NCBI RefSeq assembly: GCF_001439695.1
Contig: NZ_JYLL01000016.1
Coordinates: 62,001-126,000 of the forward strand
Source of the DNA: Pseudomonas veronii
Lineage (GTDB): Bacteria > Pseudomonadota > Gammaproteobacteria > Pseudomonadales > Pseudomonadaceae
Reading direction: 5' to 3'
DNA: 64,000 bases
Shown here: positions 18,971 to 27,845 of the stretch, one piece after another
How positions within the stretch are numbered: the first letter of the stretch is position 1
How the letters are laid out: each line of letters opens with the position of its first letter
Translations under genes and position numbers: made by a program
The notes under the pieces: model-generated
What the model was told of the DNA's origin: nothing
What the model saw: only the letters and a program-made list of their open reading frames with translations
Databases searched by the model: none

Positions 18971-20134
18971 TTACACGTAATACGACTTCAACGGCGGAAA
19001 GCCATTGAACTCAACCGCGCTGTAGCTGGTGGTGTACGCGCCGGTCGACAACCAGTACAACCGATCACCGATCGCCAGGTTCAACGGCAGGCCGTACTTG
19101 TAGTTTTCGTACATGATGTCGGCGCTGTCGCAGGTAGGACCGGCGATCACCACTTCTTCCATCTCGCCTTTCTTCTCGGTCCAGATCGGGAACTTGATGG
19201 CTTCGTCCATGGTTTCGATCAGGCCGGAGAACTTGCCCACGTCCGTGTACACCCAGCGCTCGACGGCGGTGCGCGATTTACGTGCCACCAGCACCACTTC
19301 GCTGACCAGGATGCCGGCGTTGGCGATCAACGAACGGCCCGGTTCCAGGATGATTTCCGGCAGGTCGTCGCCGAAGTCTTCCTTGAGGAAGCGGATGATT
19401 TCTTCGGCATAGGTTTCCAGGCTGTTGGTGCGGGTGATGTAGTTGGCCGGGAAGCCGCCGCCCATGTTGATCAGCTTGAGGTGGATGCCGTCTTCTTCCT
19501 TCAGGCGCTCGAAGATCACTTTGACCTTGGCGATCGCCGCGTCCCACACGCTGATGTCGCGCTGTTGCGAGCCGACGTGGAACGAGAGGCCATACGGCAC
19601 CAGGCCCAGGTCGCGGGCGAGGATCAGCAGGTCCATGGCCATGTCGGTCTGGCAGCCGAATTTGCGCGACAGAGGCCAGTCAGCCGTGGTCGAGCCTTCG
19701 GTGAGGATACGCACATAGATTTTCGAGCCCGGCGCGGCCTTGGCGATGTTGCGCAGGTCGGCTTCGGAGTCGGTGGAGAACAGGCGCACGCCCTTCTCGT
19801 AGAAGTAGCGGATGTCCTTGGATTTCTTGATGGTGTTGCCGTAGCTGATACGGTCGGGGCTGACGCCGCGGGCCATGACCTTGTCCAGCTCGTAGATCGA
19901 GGCGATGTCGAAGCTCGACCCCTTGTCTTTCAACAGGTCGATGATCTCGACGGCCGGGTTGGCCTTGACTGCGTAATAGATTTTGGCGAATTCGAAACCG
20001 GCGCGCAGGTCATCGTAGGCCTGGCTGATCATCGCGGTGTCGATCACCACGAACGGGGTTTCTTGCTTGTCGGCGAACGCCTTCATTTTGTCAAAAGTGG
20101 CGCGCGCGAAATAATCTTCGACGTTGATCGACAT
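18971..20134 (-). CDS. speC: Ornithine decarboxylase (PLP fold III)
   Basis: 387-residue PLP enzyme of the eukaryotic-type (alanine racemase-fold) ornithine/lysine decarboxylases, making putrescine. The PLP lysine is in YYAVKANP. The Gly-rich NMGGGFPANY and the EPGRSLIANAG phosphate-binding motif are present, and GPTCDSADIMYENY carries the catalytic Cys. The ATG at 20134 has an AGGAG site just upstream; an in-frame extension to 20227 has none. Position next to the piu genes matches speC of P. aeruginosa. Confidence 0.93.
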   Translation of the reverse strand: MSINVEDYFARATFDKMKAFADKQETPFVVIDTAMISQAYDDLRAGFEFAKIYYAVKANPAVEIIDLLKDKGSSFDIASIYELDKVMARGVSPDRISYGNTIKKSKDIRYFYEKGVRLFSTDSEADLRNIAKAAPGSKIYVRILTEGSTTADWPLSRKFGCQTDMAMDLLILARDLGLVPYGLSFHVGSQQRDISVWDAAIAKVKVIFERLKEEDGIHLKLINMGGGFPANYITRTNSLETYAEEIIRFLKEDFGDDLPEIILEPGRSLIANAGILVSEVVLVARKSRTAVERWVYTDVGKFSGLIETMDEAIKFPIWTEKKGEMEEVVIAGPTCDSADIMYENYKYGLPLNLAIGDRLYWLSTGAYTTSYSAVEFNGFPPLKSYYV

Positions 20135-20497
20135 GCTGGGAACTCCTAAGGGCAAACTAAATTGATCAATGGGTGCAAATGAACGTCCTCCGTATCCCCA
20201 CTTTGGTTCGCCTACTTCCCAAGGCATGTCGCCGAAAGCAAAAAGGCCATGGGATAAGCTTCCCTTGGCCTTGCTGTCTCGTCGTCAGTACTTGAGCCGG
20301 ATGGATCGTTTCCAGCATGGACGTTCGGCGCGAACTTTAGGGCGTGAGGGGCTTGAGATCAACTAAAAATGTCGCGTTTTTGCACGCGTTCGTCGCGGGA
20401 CCGGGTGCAGCTACTTATGTAACCGACCGGTGTGACGGATTGATGTTCCCCGCAGGCGGATAATCAGGGGGATTTCCCTGACACACCACGGACCAAA
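20135..20497. other. speC upstream region without a gene
   Basis: No convincing coding region. It should hold the minus-strand promoter and leader of speC; I cannot assign the exact site. Confidence 0.5.
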
Positions 20498-20586
20498 TGT
20501 GGGAGGGGGCTTGCCCCCGATGGCAGTGTGTCAGTCATGAATATATTGACTGATACACCGCCATCGGGGGCAAGCCCCCTCTCACA
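20498..20586. repeat. REPIN-like element 3
   Basis: Third copy of the inverted GTGGGAGGGGGCTTGCCCCC pair, here closed by CTCTCACA, a one-base variant of the usual end. It lies between speC and the end of the opu operon. Confidence 0.92.
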
Positions 20587-20608
20587 GTTTTAAGCGTGTT
20601 GTGTCAGA

Positions 20609-21766
20609 TCAGGCCAGGGCGGTCTCGGCGGGCGAAACGATACTGGTCTTGCCGCCACGCGACTTGCCGGAGCTCAGGTACTCGGCAATCGATTCCTGGG
20701 TTACTTCGCCCAAAAACACCCGCTCGGCGTCCATCACCGGCAACCATGAACGGTTGAACTCGTACATGCGCGACAACAGGATGCGCAAGTGCTCGTCATA
20801 CGCGGCCGTGGCGTTGAATTCGCGCAGGTATTGACCGCAAGTGCCGGTCTGACGGTGCAGGTCGCGACGGCGCACATAGCCCAGCGCCTTGTTGTCGGCG
20901 CAGGTGACCACCACATAGCGGCGGTCGAGTTCGTCCATCAGCTCCAGGGCATCGGCCACCGGGGTTTCCGGGCTGACCGACGGGGCGTTGTCTGCCGCGT
21001 CTTCGGCTTTTACCAGCAGCAGACGCTTGAGGGTGCTGTCCTGGCCGACGAAGTTGCTGACGAACTCATCCGCCGGGTGCGCCAGCAGGGTGTCCGGGTG
21101 GTCGATCTGCAGCAGTTTGCCGGCGCGGAAGATGGCGATCTTGTCGCCCAGTTTGATGGCTTCGTCGATGTCGTGGCTGACCATGATCACGGTCTTGTTC
21201 AGCGCGCGCTGCATTTCGAAGAACTCGTTCTGGATCATCTCGCGGTTGATCGGGTCGACCGCGCCGAACGGCTCATCCATCAGCAGTAACGGTGCATCCG
21301 CCGCCAGCGCACGGATCACGCCGATGCGCTGTTGCTGGCCACCGGACAGCTCACGCGGGTAGCGGTGCAGGTACTGTTTGGGCTCGAGCTTGATCATGCT
21401 CATCAACTCGCGGGCGCGGTCGTGGCATTTCTGCTTGTCCCAGCCCAGCAACTTGGGCACGACCACGATGTTTTCCTCGATGGTCATGTTCGGGAACAGG
21501 CCGATCTGCTGGATCACGTAGCCGATGTTGCGACGCAGGGTCACTTCGTCGAGGTCGGTGGTGTCTTCGCCGTTGATCAGGATCTTGCCCGATGTGGGCT
21601 TGATCAGGCGGTTGATCATTTTCAGCGTGGTGCTCTTGCCGCAGCCCGAGGGGCCGAGGAATACGCAAATCTCGCCTTCGTTGACGGTCAGGCTTACGTC
21701 GTTCACGGCGGAGACAGTCTTGCCGTTGCTTTGGAAAGTCTTGGTCAGGTGTTGAAGTTCGATCAT
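20609..21766 (-). CDS. Osmoprotectant ABC transporter ATPase with CBS domains (OpuCA-like)
   Basis: 385-residue ATPase for glycine betaine, carnitine or choline import. Walker A (FLGPSGCGKSTTLKMI), signature LSGGQQQRIGVIRALA, Walker B (LLLMDEPFGAVD) and the switch His region (VMVSHDIDEA) are all present. Two CBS-type modules follow from about 260 and usually sense ionic strength. The ATG at 21766 overlaps the permease stop by four bases (ATGA), showing coupling. It is the last gene of a four-gene minus-strand operon. Confidence 0.94.
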   Translation of the reverse strand: MIELQHLTKTFQSNGKTVSAVNDVSLTVNEGEICVFLGPSGCGKSTTLKMINRLIKPTSGKILINGEDTTDLDEVTLRRNIGYVIQQIGLFPNMTIEENIVVVPKLLGWDKQKCHDRARELMSMIKLEPKQYLHRYPRELSGGQQQRIGVIRALAADAPLLLMDEPFGAVDPINREMIQNEFFEMQRALNKTVIMVSHDIDEAIKLGDKIAIFRAGKLLQIDHPDTLLAHPADEFVSNFVGQDSTLKRLLLVKAEDAADNAPSVSPETPVADALELMDELDRRYVVVTCADNKALGYVRRRDLHRQTGTCGQYLREFNATAAYDEHLRILLSRMYEFNRSWLPVMDAERVFLGEVTQESIAEYLSSGKSRGGKTSIVSPAETALA

Positions 21767-22416
21767 TTGAGCAGTCCTTTTGGAGTCAGCGAGCGTTGCA
21801 GCCATTGCAGAAGCAGGTCGGCGAAGATGGCCAGGAGACTGACCAGCACGGCGCCGACGATCAGCATCGACATGTCGCTGCGGCTGATGGAAGCCAGAAT
21901 AAGTACACCCAGGCCGCCGGCGCCGATGGTGGCGGCGATGGTCATCACGCCGATGTTCATCACCACGGCGGTGCGTACACCGGCGAGGATCACCGGTACG
22001 GCGATGGGCAGTTCGACCATGCGCAGGCGCTGGCCGAAGGTCATGCCGATGCCTTTGGCGGCTTCGCGGATGCCCGGTTCCACGCCGGTCAGGGCCAGGT
22101 AGGTGTTACGCATGATCGGCAGCAGGGAGTAGAGGAACACGGCGGTGATCGCCGGCATTGGCCCCAGGCCCTGGCCGAATTTGGAGTAGAACGGCAGCAG
22201 CAGGCCAAACAGGGCGATGGACGGCACGGTCAGCAGCACAGTGGCGCTGGCTTGCAGCGGGCCGGCCAGGCTCGGGAAGCGGGTCATCAGCACGCCGAGG
22301 GGTACGCCGACGACAATCGCGAGGATCACGGCAATGCCGACCAGGGTGATGTGCTGCCAGGTCAGGTGCAGGACTTGGGCCCAATCAAGATGGGAAAAGG
22401 CGTTTAAAAATTCCAT
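21763..22416 (-). CDS. Osmoprotectant ABC transporter permease (OpuCB-like)
   Basis: 217-residue inner-membrane permease with about five or six helices and the cytoplasmic coupling loop (EAAKGIGMTFGQRLRMVELP) that contacts the ATPase. It shares this layout with the first permease of the operon; one is the OpuCB and the other the OpuCD type. It is coupled to the downstream ATPase gene. Confidence 0.92.
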   Translation of the reverse strand: MEFLNAFSHLDWAQVLHLTWQHITLVGIAVILAIVVGVPLGVLMTRFPSLAGPLQASATVLLTVPSIALFGLLLPFYSKFGQGLGPMPAITAVFLYSLLPIMRNTYLALTGVEPGIREAAKGIGMTFGQRLRMVELPIAVPVILAGVRTAVVMNIGVMTIAATIGAGGLGVLILASISRSDMSMLIVGAVLVSLLAIFADLLLQWLQRSLTPKGLLK

Positions 22417-22427
22417 GTCTTCTCCTC

Positions 22428-23320
22428 TTAGTTGAGTGGATGCTGGCGCAGGAAAGCGGCGGCGACGGCGGATGGGCTTTCATGGTCGACGTCGACCCGC
22501 GCGTTCAGCTCGCGCATGGTTGTATCGTCAAACAGTGCGGCCAGTGGCTTCAGATCGGCGGCCAGTTGCGGATGAGCGTCCAGGTACACCTGACGCACCA
22601 CCGGCGCGGCGGTGTAGTCCGGGAAGTAGTGCTTGTCGTCTTCGAGCAGCTTCAATTTGAAGGCATTCAGGCGCCCGTCAGTGGTGTACACCAAGCCGGC
22701 AAACACCTGGCCGTTACGCAACGCGGTGTAGACCAGCCCGGCGTCCATCTGCCGGGTGTTTCTGCGGGTCAGGTTCATGTCGTAGAGCTTGACCATGCCG
22801 CCCATGCCGTCGGAACGGTTGGCGAACTCGGTGTCCAGGGCCACCAGGCGCGTGGCCTTGGTTTTTTCCGCGAGGGCTTGGGTCAGATCGCTGATCGTGT
22901 TGATCTGCGGGAATTCCTGGGCCACGTTCTCAGGCAATGCCAGCGCGTAGGTGTTGCTGAATTTCGATGGCGACAGCCAGACCAGGCCTTTTTTCGCGTC
23001 GAGTTCTTTCACCCGAGCGTAGGACTGTTCGCTGTCGAGCTTCTCGTCCACATGGTTGTAGGCCACCAGCGACACGCCGGTGTATTCCCAGATCAGGTCC
23101 AGTTGCCCGCTTTCCTGGGCACTGCGCGCCAGGTTGCTGCCCAGGCCGCCGGTCACGCGGGTGTCGTAACCCTTGGTGCGCAGGTACTGGGAAGTGATTT
23201 CGGCGAGCAGGGTTTGTTCAGTGAACACCCGTGCGCCGATGCGGATACCGGTTTTTCAGCGGCTTGCGCAAACCCTGCAAACAGCAGGACGCAGCTCAAT
23301 ATCAATGTCAGTTTTTTCAT
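22428..23320 (-). pseudogene. Osmoprotectant-binding protein gene with a one-base frameshift (OpuCC-like)
   Basis: Periplasmic substrate-binding protein of the OpuCC/OsmX family. The signal peptide (MKKLTLILSCVLLFAGFAQA) is read from the ATG at 23320, but after residues AEKPV the frame is lost. Removing one missing base between 23,247 and 23,246 restores IRIGARVFTEQ and then a continuous 260-residue domain to the stop. Corrected length would be 297 residues, as expected. As written, the mature domain would lack its signal peptide, leaving the transporter without a binding protein. A sequencing or assembly error is possible. Confidence 0.85.
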
Positions 23321-23340
23321 GTGAATTCCTTTGCCGAGCC

Positions 23341-24057
23341 TTAAGACGCACGCACTCCGCGTTCCAGCCAGAGGCGGCTGCCCATGGTCACCAGACCGTC
23401 GAGCAGCAGGGCCAACAGCGCGGTACACGCGGCGCCGAGCAGCAATTGCGGCTGATTGTTCAGGGCGATGCCGGGGAAGATCAGGCTGCCCAGGCTGTTG
23501 GCGCCGATCAGGAATGCCAGCGGCGCGGTGCCGACGTTGATCGCCAGGGCCACGCGCACGCCGCCGATGATGATCGGCACGGCGTTCGGCAATTCGACGC
23601 GAAACAGCACCTGGCGCGGGGTCATGCCGATGCCGGTGGCGGCTTCTTTCAGCGAGCCCTGGACGTTTTTCAGGCCTTCGTAGGTGTTGCGCACGATGGG
23701 CAGCAATGAAGCGAGGAACAGCGCGAAGATCGCCGGGCCGCTGCCGATGCCGAGGACGCCGAGGGCGATGGCCAGTACGGCCAGGGGAGGGACGGTGTTG
23801 CCGATGTTGAAGATCTGCATGAAGCGTTCGGCGCGCCCGACCATGTTCGGGCGGCTGAGCAGGATACCGGCGGGGAGGCCCACAATCAGGGCGGCCAGCA
23901 TGGAGACTAGGACGAGAATCAGGTGAGCTTGCAGGTAAAACAACAAATCGTCGCGGTACAGTTCGATGGTGTTGATGCCGATCCAGTGGATCAGCAGGGC
24001 CAGGAGAGCGACGACAACCGCTCCTCCTATCAGCCCTTTGCCATAGCGAATAGCCAC
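23341..24057 (-). CDS. Osmoprotectant ABC transporter permease (first gene)
   Basis: 238-residue membrane permease paralogous to the second permease of this operon; the coupling loop EAATGIGMTPRQVLFRVELP is nearly the same. I chose GTG at 24057 because AAGGAG lies just upstream; ATG codons further upstream have no ribosome site and add a non-membrane, Arg/His-rich tail. It begins the opu operon, and the frameshifted binding-protein gene follows directly. Confidence 0.88.
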   Translation of the reverse strand: MAIRYGKGLIGGAVVVALLALLIHWIGINTIELYRDDLLFYLQAHLILVLVSMLAALIVGLPAGILLSRPNMVGRAERFMQIFNIGNTVPPLAVLAIALGVLGIGSGPAIFALFLASLLPIVRNTYEGLKNVQGSLKEAATGIGMTPRQVLFRVELPNAVPIIIGGVRVALAINVGTAPLAFLIGANSLGSLIFPGIALNNQPQLLLGAACTALLALLLDGLVTMGSRLWLERGVRAS

Positions 24058-24388
24058 AGGCGGACTCCTTTTTTCTTCTGTCGGCGAACACATTCCTGCG
24101 TGGCATGCCACTGCTGGCTGCCGTTGAATGTGGTCGCGAAAAGCAGCTCGCCCATGCCGGCAAAAGCGGCATGAGGTCAAGCCATGAGCGCAGCCTCGTC
24201 AGACTAACTTGCTGATTTTTCAGCCCCTGTTTCGAGTGCGGTTGCAGGGGAGTGGACGTCTCTACCTTTTAAAAGGTTCCATACTTGGCAGTATTTAGCC
24301 ACCCCCAACCGGGTGAACGGTGGTCCGGCACCCTGGGTTTGCGCTATACTCGCCGCCCTTTTTTGACTCACCTGCCAGGCGATTTCCC

Positions 24389-24463
24389 ATGACCCACCAG
24401 GCCGCCGAAGTCGCGAAACGCCGCACTTTCGCCATTATTTCCCACCCTGACATTACCCTCTGA
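24389..24463 (+). pseudogene. prfC: 5' fragment of prfC (release factor 3) cut by insertion
   Basis: The first 21 codons match the start of peptide-chain release factor RF3 (MTHQAAEVAKRRTFAIISHP, D). The sequence then departs exactly where the P-loop AGKTT should follow and stops after three unrelated codons. A promoter-like TATACT lies about 40 bases upstream. The rest of prfC is absent from the window. The host should either carry a new 5' end of prfC at the other junction, as in SXT/R391 integrations, or have lost RF3. Confidence 0.9.
24434..24451 (+). other. Probable left attachment site in prfC
   Basis: The last prfC-matching bases, ATTATTTCCCACCCTGAC, closely resemble the short core used by SXT/R391 integrases at the 5' end of prfC. 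Homology to prfC ends here and the integrase gene begins about 200 bases further on. A second copy at the right end of the element would confirm it but is not in the window. Confidence 0.7.
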
Positions 24464-24650
24464 GTCAGGCGAAGACAGGCCCCGTCATATTCCGATTTTA
24501 TCTACTGATTCCATTGATGAAAATCACCGCGACCGCGACAATCTGAGACACCCGAAGACAAGCTGAGCCACAGGGTTTGTGTACATGGCAGCGTACACAA
24601 AACAGCCTTTCGGAAGACCCAGAAAATTATGTACGCAGTCCGGAGAGCTT

Positions 24651-25856
24651 ATGGCGATCTCAGACGCATGGCTGAAGGCCAACAACGGCAAACCCCGCAG
24701 TACACGTGAAGAGAAATCAGACCGCGACGGGTTTGGTGTGCGCGTCACCCCGAAGGGCAAGATCACTTTTCAGCTGCGCTTTCGCTATGACGGTCGCCCC
24801 TGCCGCCTTGATCTCGGCACCTATCCGCTGATGTCACTCAAGGATGCGCGCGCAGAAACGCAGCGCCTGCGTTCCCAGCTTGAGCAGGGACACGATCCGA
24901 GGGTGGTGAAGCAGCTGGAGAAGCAGGCGATCCTCCAGGCAGATTCCGTGGAGTCGCTGTTTCGCCAGTGGTACGAGGCGTATTGCAAAGGGAACAAGAA
25001 GGGGCATCACGAAATCCTGCGCTCTTTCGAGATCCATGTGTTCCCTAGAGTCGGCAAGCTTCCTGCCGGGAAAGTCACCCTGCACGAATGGCTAGCACTT
25101 CTTGAGGGGCAAGCCAAAGCAAGGCCCGGTATCGCCGAACGCATCCTGGTCAATGCCAAACAGATGCTGAAATGGGGTGTGAAGCGCCGGTTAATCCCCT
25201 CGCACCCGCTATCGGAGATCAACGCCAAGGAAGACTTGCAGATCAAAAAAATCGTCGGGTCGCGCTCCCTTTCCGACGATGAAATCAAGCTGGTGTGGAA
25301 AGCCATGGAGCAATCGCGCATGGCGACCAAGAACAAGATTTTCCTGAAGCTGTGTCTGATCTACGGATGCCGTAACAGCGAGTTGCGTCTTAGCGAAAAA
25401 AGCCATTTCGACTTTGCCAAGAAGATTTGGACGGTGCCCACTGAAAACCACAAGCTGGGCAAAGCTTCAGGAAAGCCGCTTCTGCGTCCGATCACCCCGG
25501 ATATTGAGGCGCTGATCAAACAGGCCGTGGCGCTCAGCGCCGAGGGCAAGTTCCTGTTCACCAACAGTGGCACAACCAAACCGATGGGGGCGGGGGCTCC
25601 CTTGCAGCTGCCTTACAACATCATGCAGTGGCTGCGGCGACATGAGAAATACGAAATGCAGCACTGGTCGGTTCACGACCTGCGCAAGACCGCGCGCACC
25701 AATTTCTCGACCCTGACCGAGCCCCATATCGCCGAAATCATGCTCGGTCACAAGCTTCCGGGGAGCTGGCAGGTGTACGACCAGTATGACTATCTGTCGG
25801 AGCAGAAGGACGCCTATAGCGCGTGGTGGCAGCGCCTCATAGCTCTAACATTATAA
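24651..25856 (+). CDS. int: Tyrosine integrase with arm-binding N-terminus, prfC-targeting
   Basis: 401-residue site-specific recombinase. The N-terminal DUF4102-like arm-binding domain (GFGVRVTPKGKITFQLRFRY) is followed by a core-binding region and a catalytic domain. The catalytic Arg is in YGCRNSELRLSE, His-x-x-Arg in VHDLRKTARTNF, a second His in MLGHKLPGSW, and the nucleophile region is QVYDQYDYL. ATG at 24651 with GGAGAG upstream is preferred to an in-frame ATG 72 bases earlier. Its place just inside the prfC junction implies that it drove integration there. Confidence 0.9.
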   Translation: MAISDAWLKANNGKPRSTREEKSDRDGFGVRVTPKGKITFQLRFRYDGRPCRLDLGTYPLMSLKDARAETQRLRSQLEQGHDPRVVKQLEKQAILQADSVESLFRQWYEAYCKGNKKGHHEILRSFEIHVFPRVGKLPAGKVTLHEWLALLEGQAKARPGIAERILVNAKQMLKWGVKRRLIPSHPLSEINAKEDLQIKKIVGSRSLSDDEIKLVWKAMEQSRMATKNKIFLKLCLIYGCRNSELRLSEKSHFDFAKKIWTVPTENHKLGKASGKPLLRPITPDIEALIKQAVALSAEGKFLFTNSGTTKPMGAGAPLQLPYNIMQWLRRHEKYEMQHWSVHDLRKTARTNFSTLTEPHIAEIMLGHKLPGSWQVYDQYDYLSEQKDAYSAWWQRLIALTL

Positions 25857-26099
25857 AATCCCATCGCAGTAGAACTAATCAAAAAGCGCGATTCAACATA
25901 CTTGGACTGATAATACTCAGTCAGGATAAGAATTTATCTGGGACTATGAAGTCTTCGTCCCAAAGCAACCATAGACTTCGCAAAATCTGCGTTCAAAATT
26001 TTTCAGCAAACTATGATTCCGCCTTCTACACTATAGTGGTTATATGTAGCTGTGCTGACTGAATTTCATTAATATCAAATTGAAATATAGGTGGCGACT

Positions 26100-26822
26100 A
26101 TGAAAGCAGAAATCAAGGTGGTCGGGTCAATTAGTGAGGCAGGAAATCCCTACCTGATTGTGAGGCTGCGTACTGAATTTGAAATGCTCCTTACTCCGGA
26201 TAGTATAAATAAGATAGCGCAGGTTGTGTCCGGGTTGAAAGAAAGTCAGGAACTTAATTCGGTAGATCAGGGGCGATTTGCGTGGGAATTAGCAGAAACT
26301 CTTGATTTGTACGAGGAGTTCGCGGAATCTCCTGCTAGAGCACTTCCTCGACTGGAGTCTGAGTGGAAACCTGTAAACGGTTTTTTTTCGCTGGATACGC
26401 TAAAAACTATTAATGATTCAACGAAAGACCTAAAATCTTTGAGAGTGGAGGGTAGTGCGGAAACGGGTTTATATTTGGTGCTGCAAGGAGGCATTAATGT
26501 CACAAGAATTTACGCGGATCGCGCCAATTTGCTTAAAATTAAAGGTGAGTTGGATAGTTCTGCTCAGCTGCCTGAAGTTAAAGCATCATTAGCTGTTGCA
26601 GAGTGGATTGTGGCTGCAGCACTTGTTGTGGAAGCCGCCCTGGGTATATGGGACAGATACGACAAGGAGCGCGAAAAACAAAGAGAAAAGGATGAGCAAG
26701 AAAGACGCAAGCTGGAGAACGAACGGAAGGAGAAGGAGCAGCATTGCCGAGAGCCTCGACAAACATCAGAAGGTGGTCCTGCAGCGGACGGTGTATTTGA
26801 TCGTATATCGCGAACTGCGTAA
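26100..26822 (+). CDS. Unknown protein with one membrane segment and charged tail
   Basis: 240 residues, no family recognised. The N-terminal ~165 residues look like a small beta-rich domain. A hydrophobic segment (VAEWIVAAALVVEAALGIW) follows near 170-190, then a highly charged, probably coiled stretch rich in Lys/Glu/Arg. The last 25 residues are unlike a normal ending, while the +1 frame over the same bases reads SIAESLDKHQKVVLQRTVYL, so a frameshift near 26,740 is possible. ATG at 26100 has AGGTGG upstream. The gene is AT-rich, like its right-hand neighbours. Confidence 0.6.
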   Translation: MKAEIKVVGSISEAGNPYLIVRLRTEFEMLLTPDSINKIAQVVSGLKESQELNSVDQGRFAWELAETLDLYEEFAESPARALPRLESEWKPVNGFFSLDTLKTINDSTKDLKSLRVEGSAETGLYLVLQGGINVTRIYADRANLLKIKGELDSSAQLPEVKASLAVAEWIVAAALVVEAALGIWDRYDKEREKQREKDEQERRKLENERKEKEQHCREPRQTSEGGPAADGVFDRISRTA

Positions 26823-26899
26823 TTATCACGGCATAAGAATGCTAGTGATTTTTGATCGGAAATGCGGGAGTTTGTTGTCCCCGCTCTAATGAGAGATTA

Positions 26900-27262
26900 A
26901 TGATGGAAGCATATTTTGTTATGGAGCAATTAAGCAAGGATGGGTCAATCCAGCGATTCGTATTTAAGTTAATTGATGCTAATAAAATATTGCACGCAAG
27001 GCGGGTAATTTCCGGTGAGGAACTGACGCGCGTTCATTTGCAAGGGATCATTGTTCAAAGTAGTGTGGACTATAATCCTGGGTGGGAATTTCACTTGGAG
27101 CCCTCCACGGTTGACTTTTTTGAGAACCAGATAGAAGTGTGTGACGCTAATTTAGAATACATAAAGCATCATTTAGATGAGGTTGGAGGCTCATTTTTGC
27201 CGCGTAGCATTTGGTGCCCTTGGAGTTCCAGTGTCATTGAGGAGTGTAGTATGCGCTCATGA
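26900..27262 (+). CDS. BP74-like domain protein
   Basis: 120-residue single-domain protein resembling the N-terminal domain of Dictyostelium BP74 and its bacterial relatives. Recognisable pieces are FKLIDANKILHARRVISGEE, the conserved WEFHLEPSTVDFFE, and the closing IEVCDANLEYIKHHLDEVGG with WCPW. Bacterial members are often secreted, but no signal peptide is visible here. Function is unknown. Either of two consecutive ATGs (26900 or 26903) behind GAGAG could start it. Confidence 0.65.
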   Translation: MMEAYFVMEQLSKDGSIQRFVFKLIDANKILHARRVISGEELTRVHLQGIIVQSSVDYNPGWEFHLEPSTVDFFENQIEVCDANLEYIKHHLDEVGGSFLPRSIWCPWSSSVIEECSMRS

Positions 27263-27845
27263 CGACGCGACAGTAGATCATTAAATTTAGCTCATCACTC
27301 TGTGATGCTCAAGGCAAGGCGGTAAGCCAGGGCTGAGGAGTTTATCAAGTGCATATTATAATTGAGTACATTTTTCGACCTGTCGAAGCGAGACTTCAAT
27401 AGTTAAGAAATATTGGCAAGCGCGGGAGTGAACGGAGGGGAGGAAATTCAGCCTTCTTCGGCTCGTGCCTATTCAACGTGTTATTACCGGCCGTCGCCCA
27501 GTCCCTCCTCTACCGTTTTAATTGACGTGCGCAGATTACTGCCTGATTGACGTTCGCCCGCCAGCTACGTTGATGGCGGCCTATTTCGCTACTTGAAGCC
27601 CCTTACGAGCGGTGTATCTGATTTTTCTGCAGGTGTGGCGTCAGCGCATTGCTGCTGTCCTTTTGTTATTCGAGGCGGGAGAAATTAAGAAAATGAGATC
27701 GGTAAAATAAAAAACGATTAATTATAGCCTGTTATTTAATTTGCGCTTGATAAAAAGTTGAGATGCTCCGTTTGTAATTTGTCGAATGACGGCTAGCATT
27801 TAGGATGCGTCGCTCGTATTGCTTCTACTCGTAGGGGTTGCCGCC
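27263..27845. other. AT-rich intergenic stretch without a gene
   Basis: No coding region stands out on either strand. The last ~150 bases before the lipoprotein gene are very AT-rich and probably contain its promoter. I see no repeat or recombination site. Confidence 0.5.
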
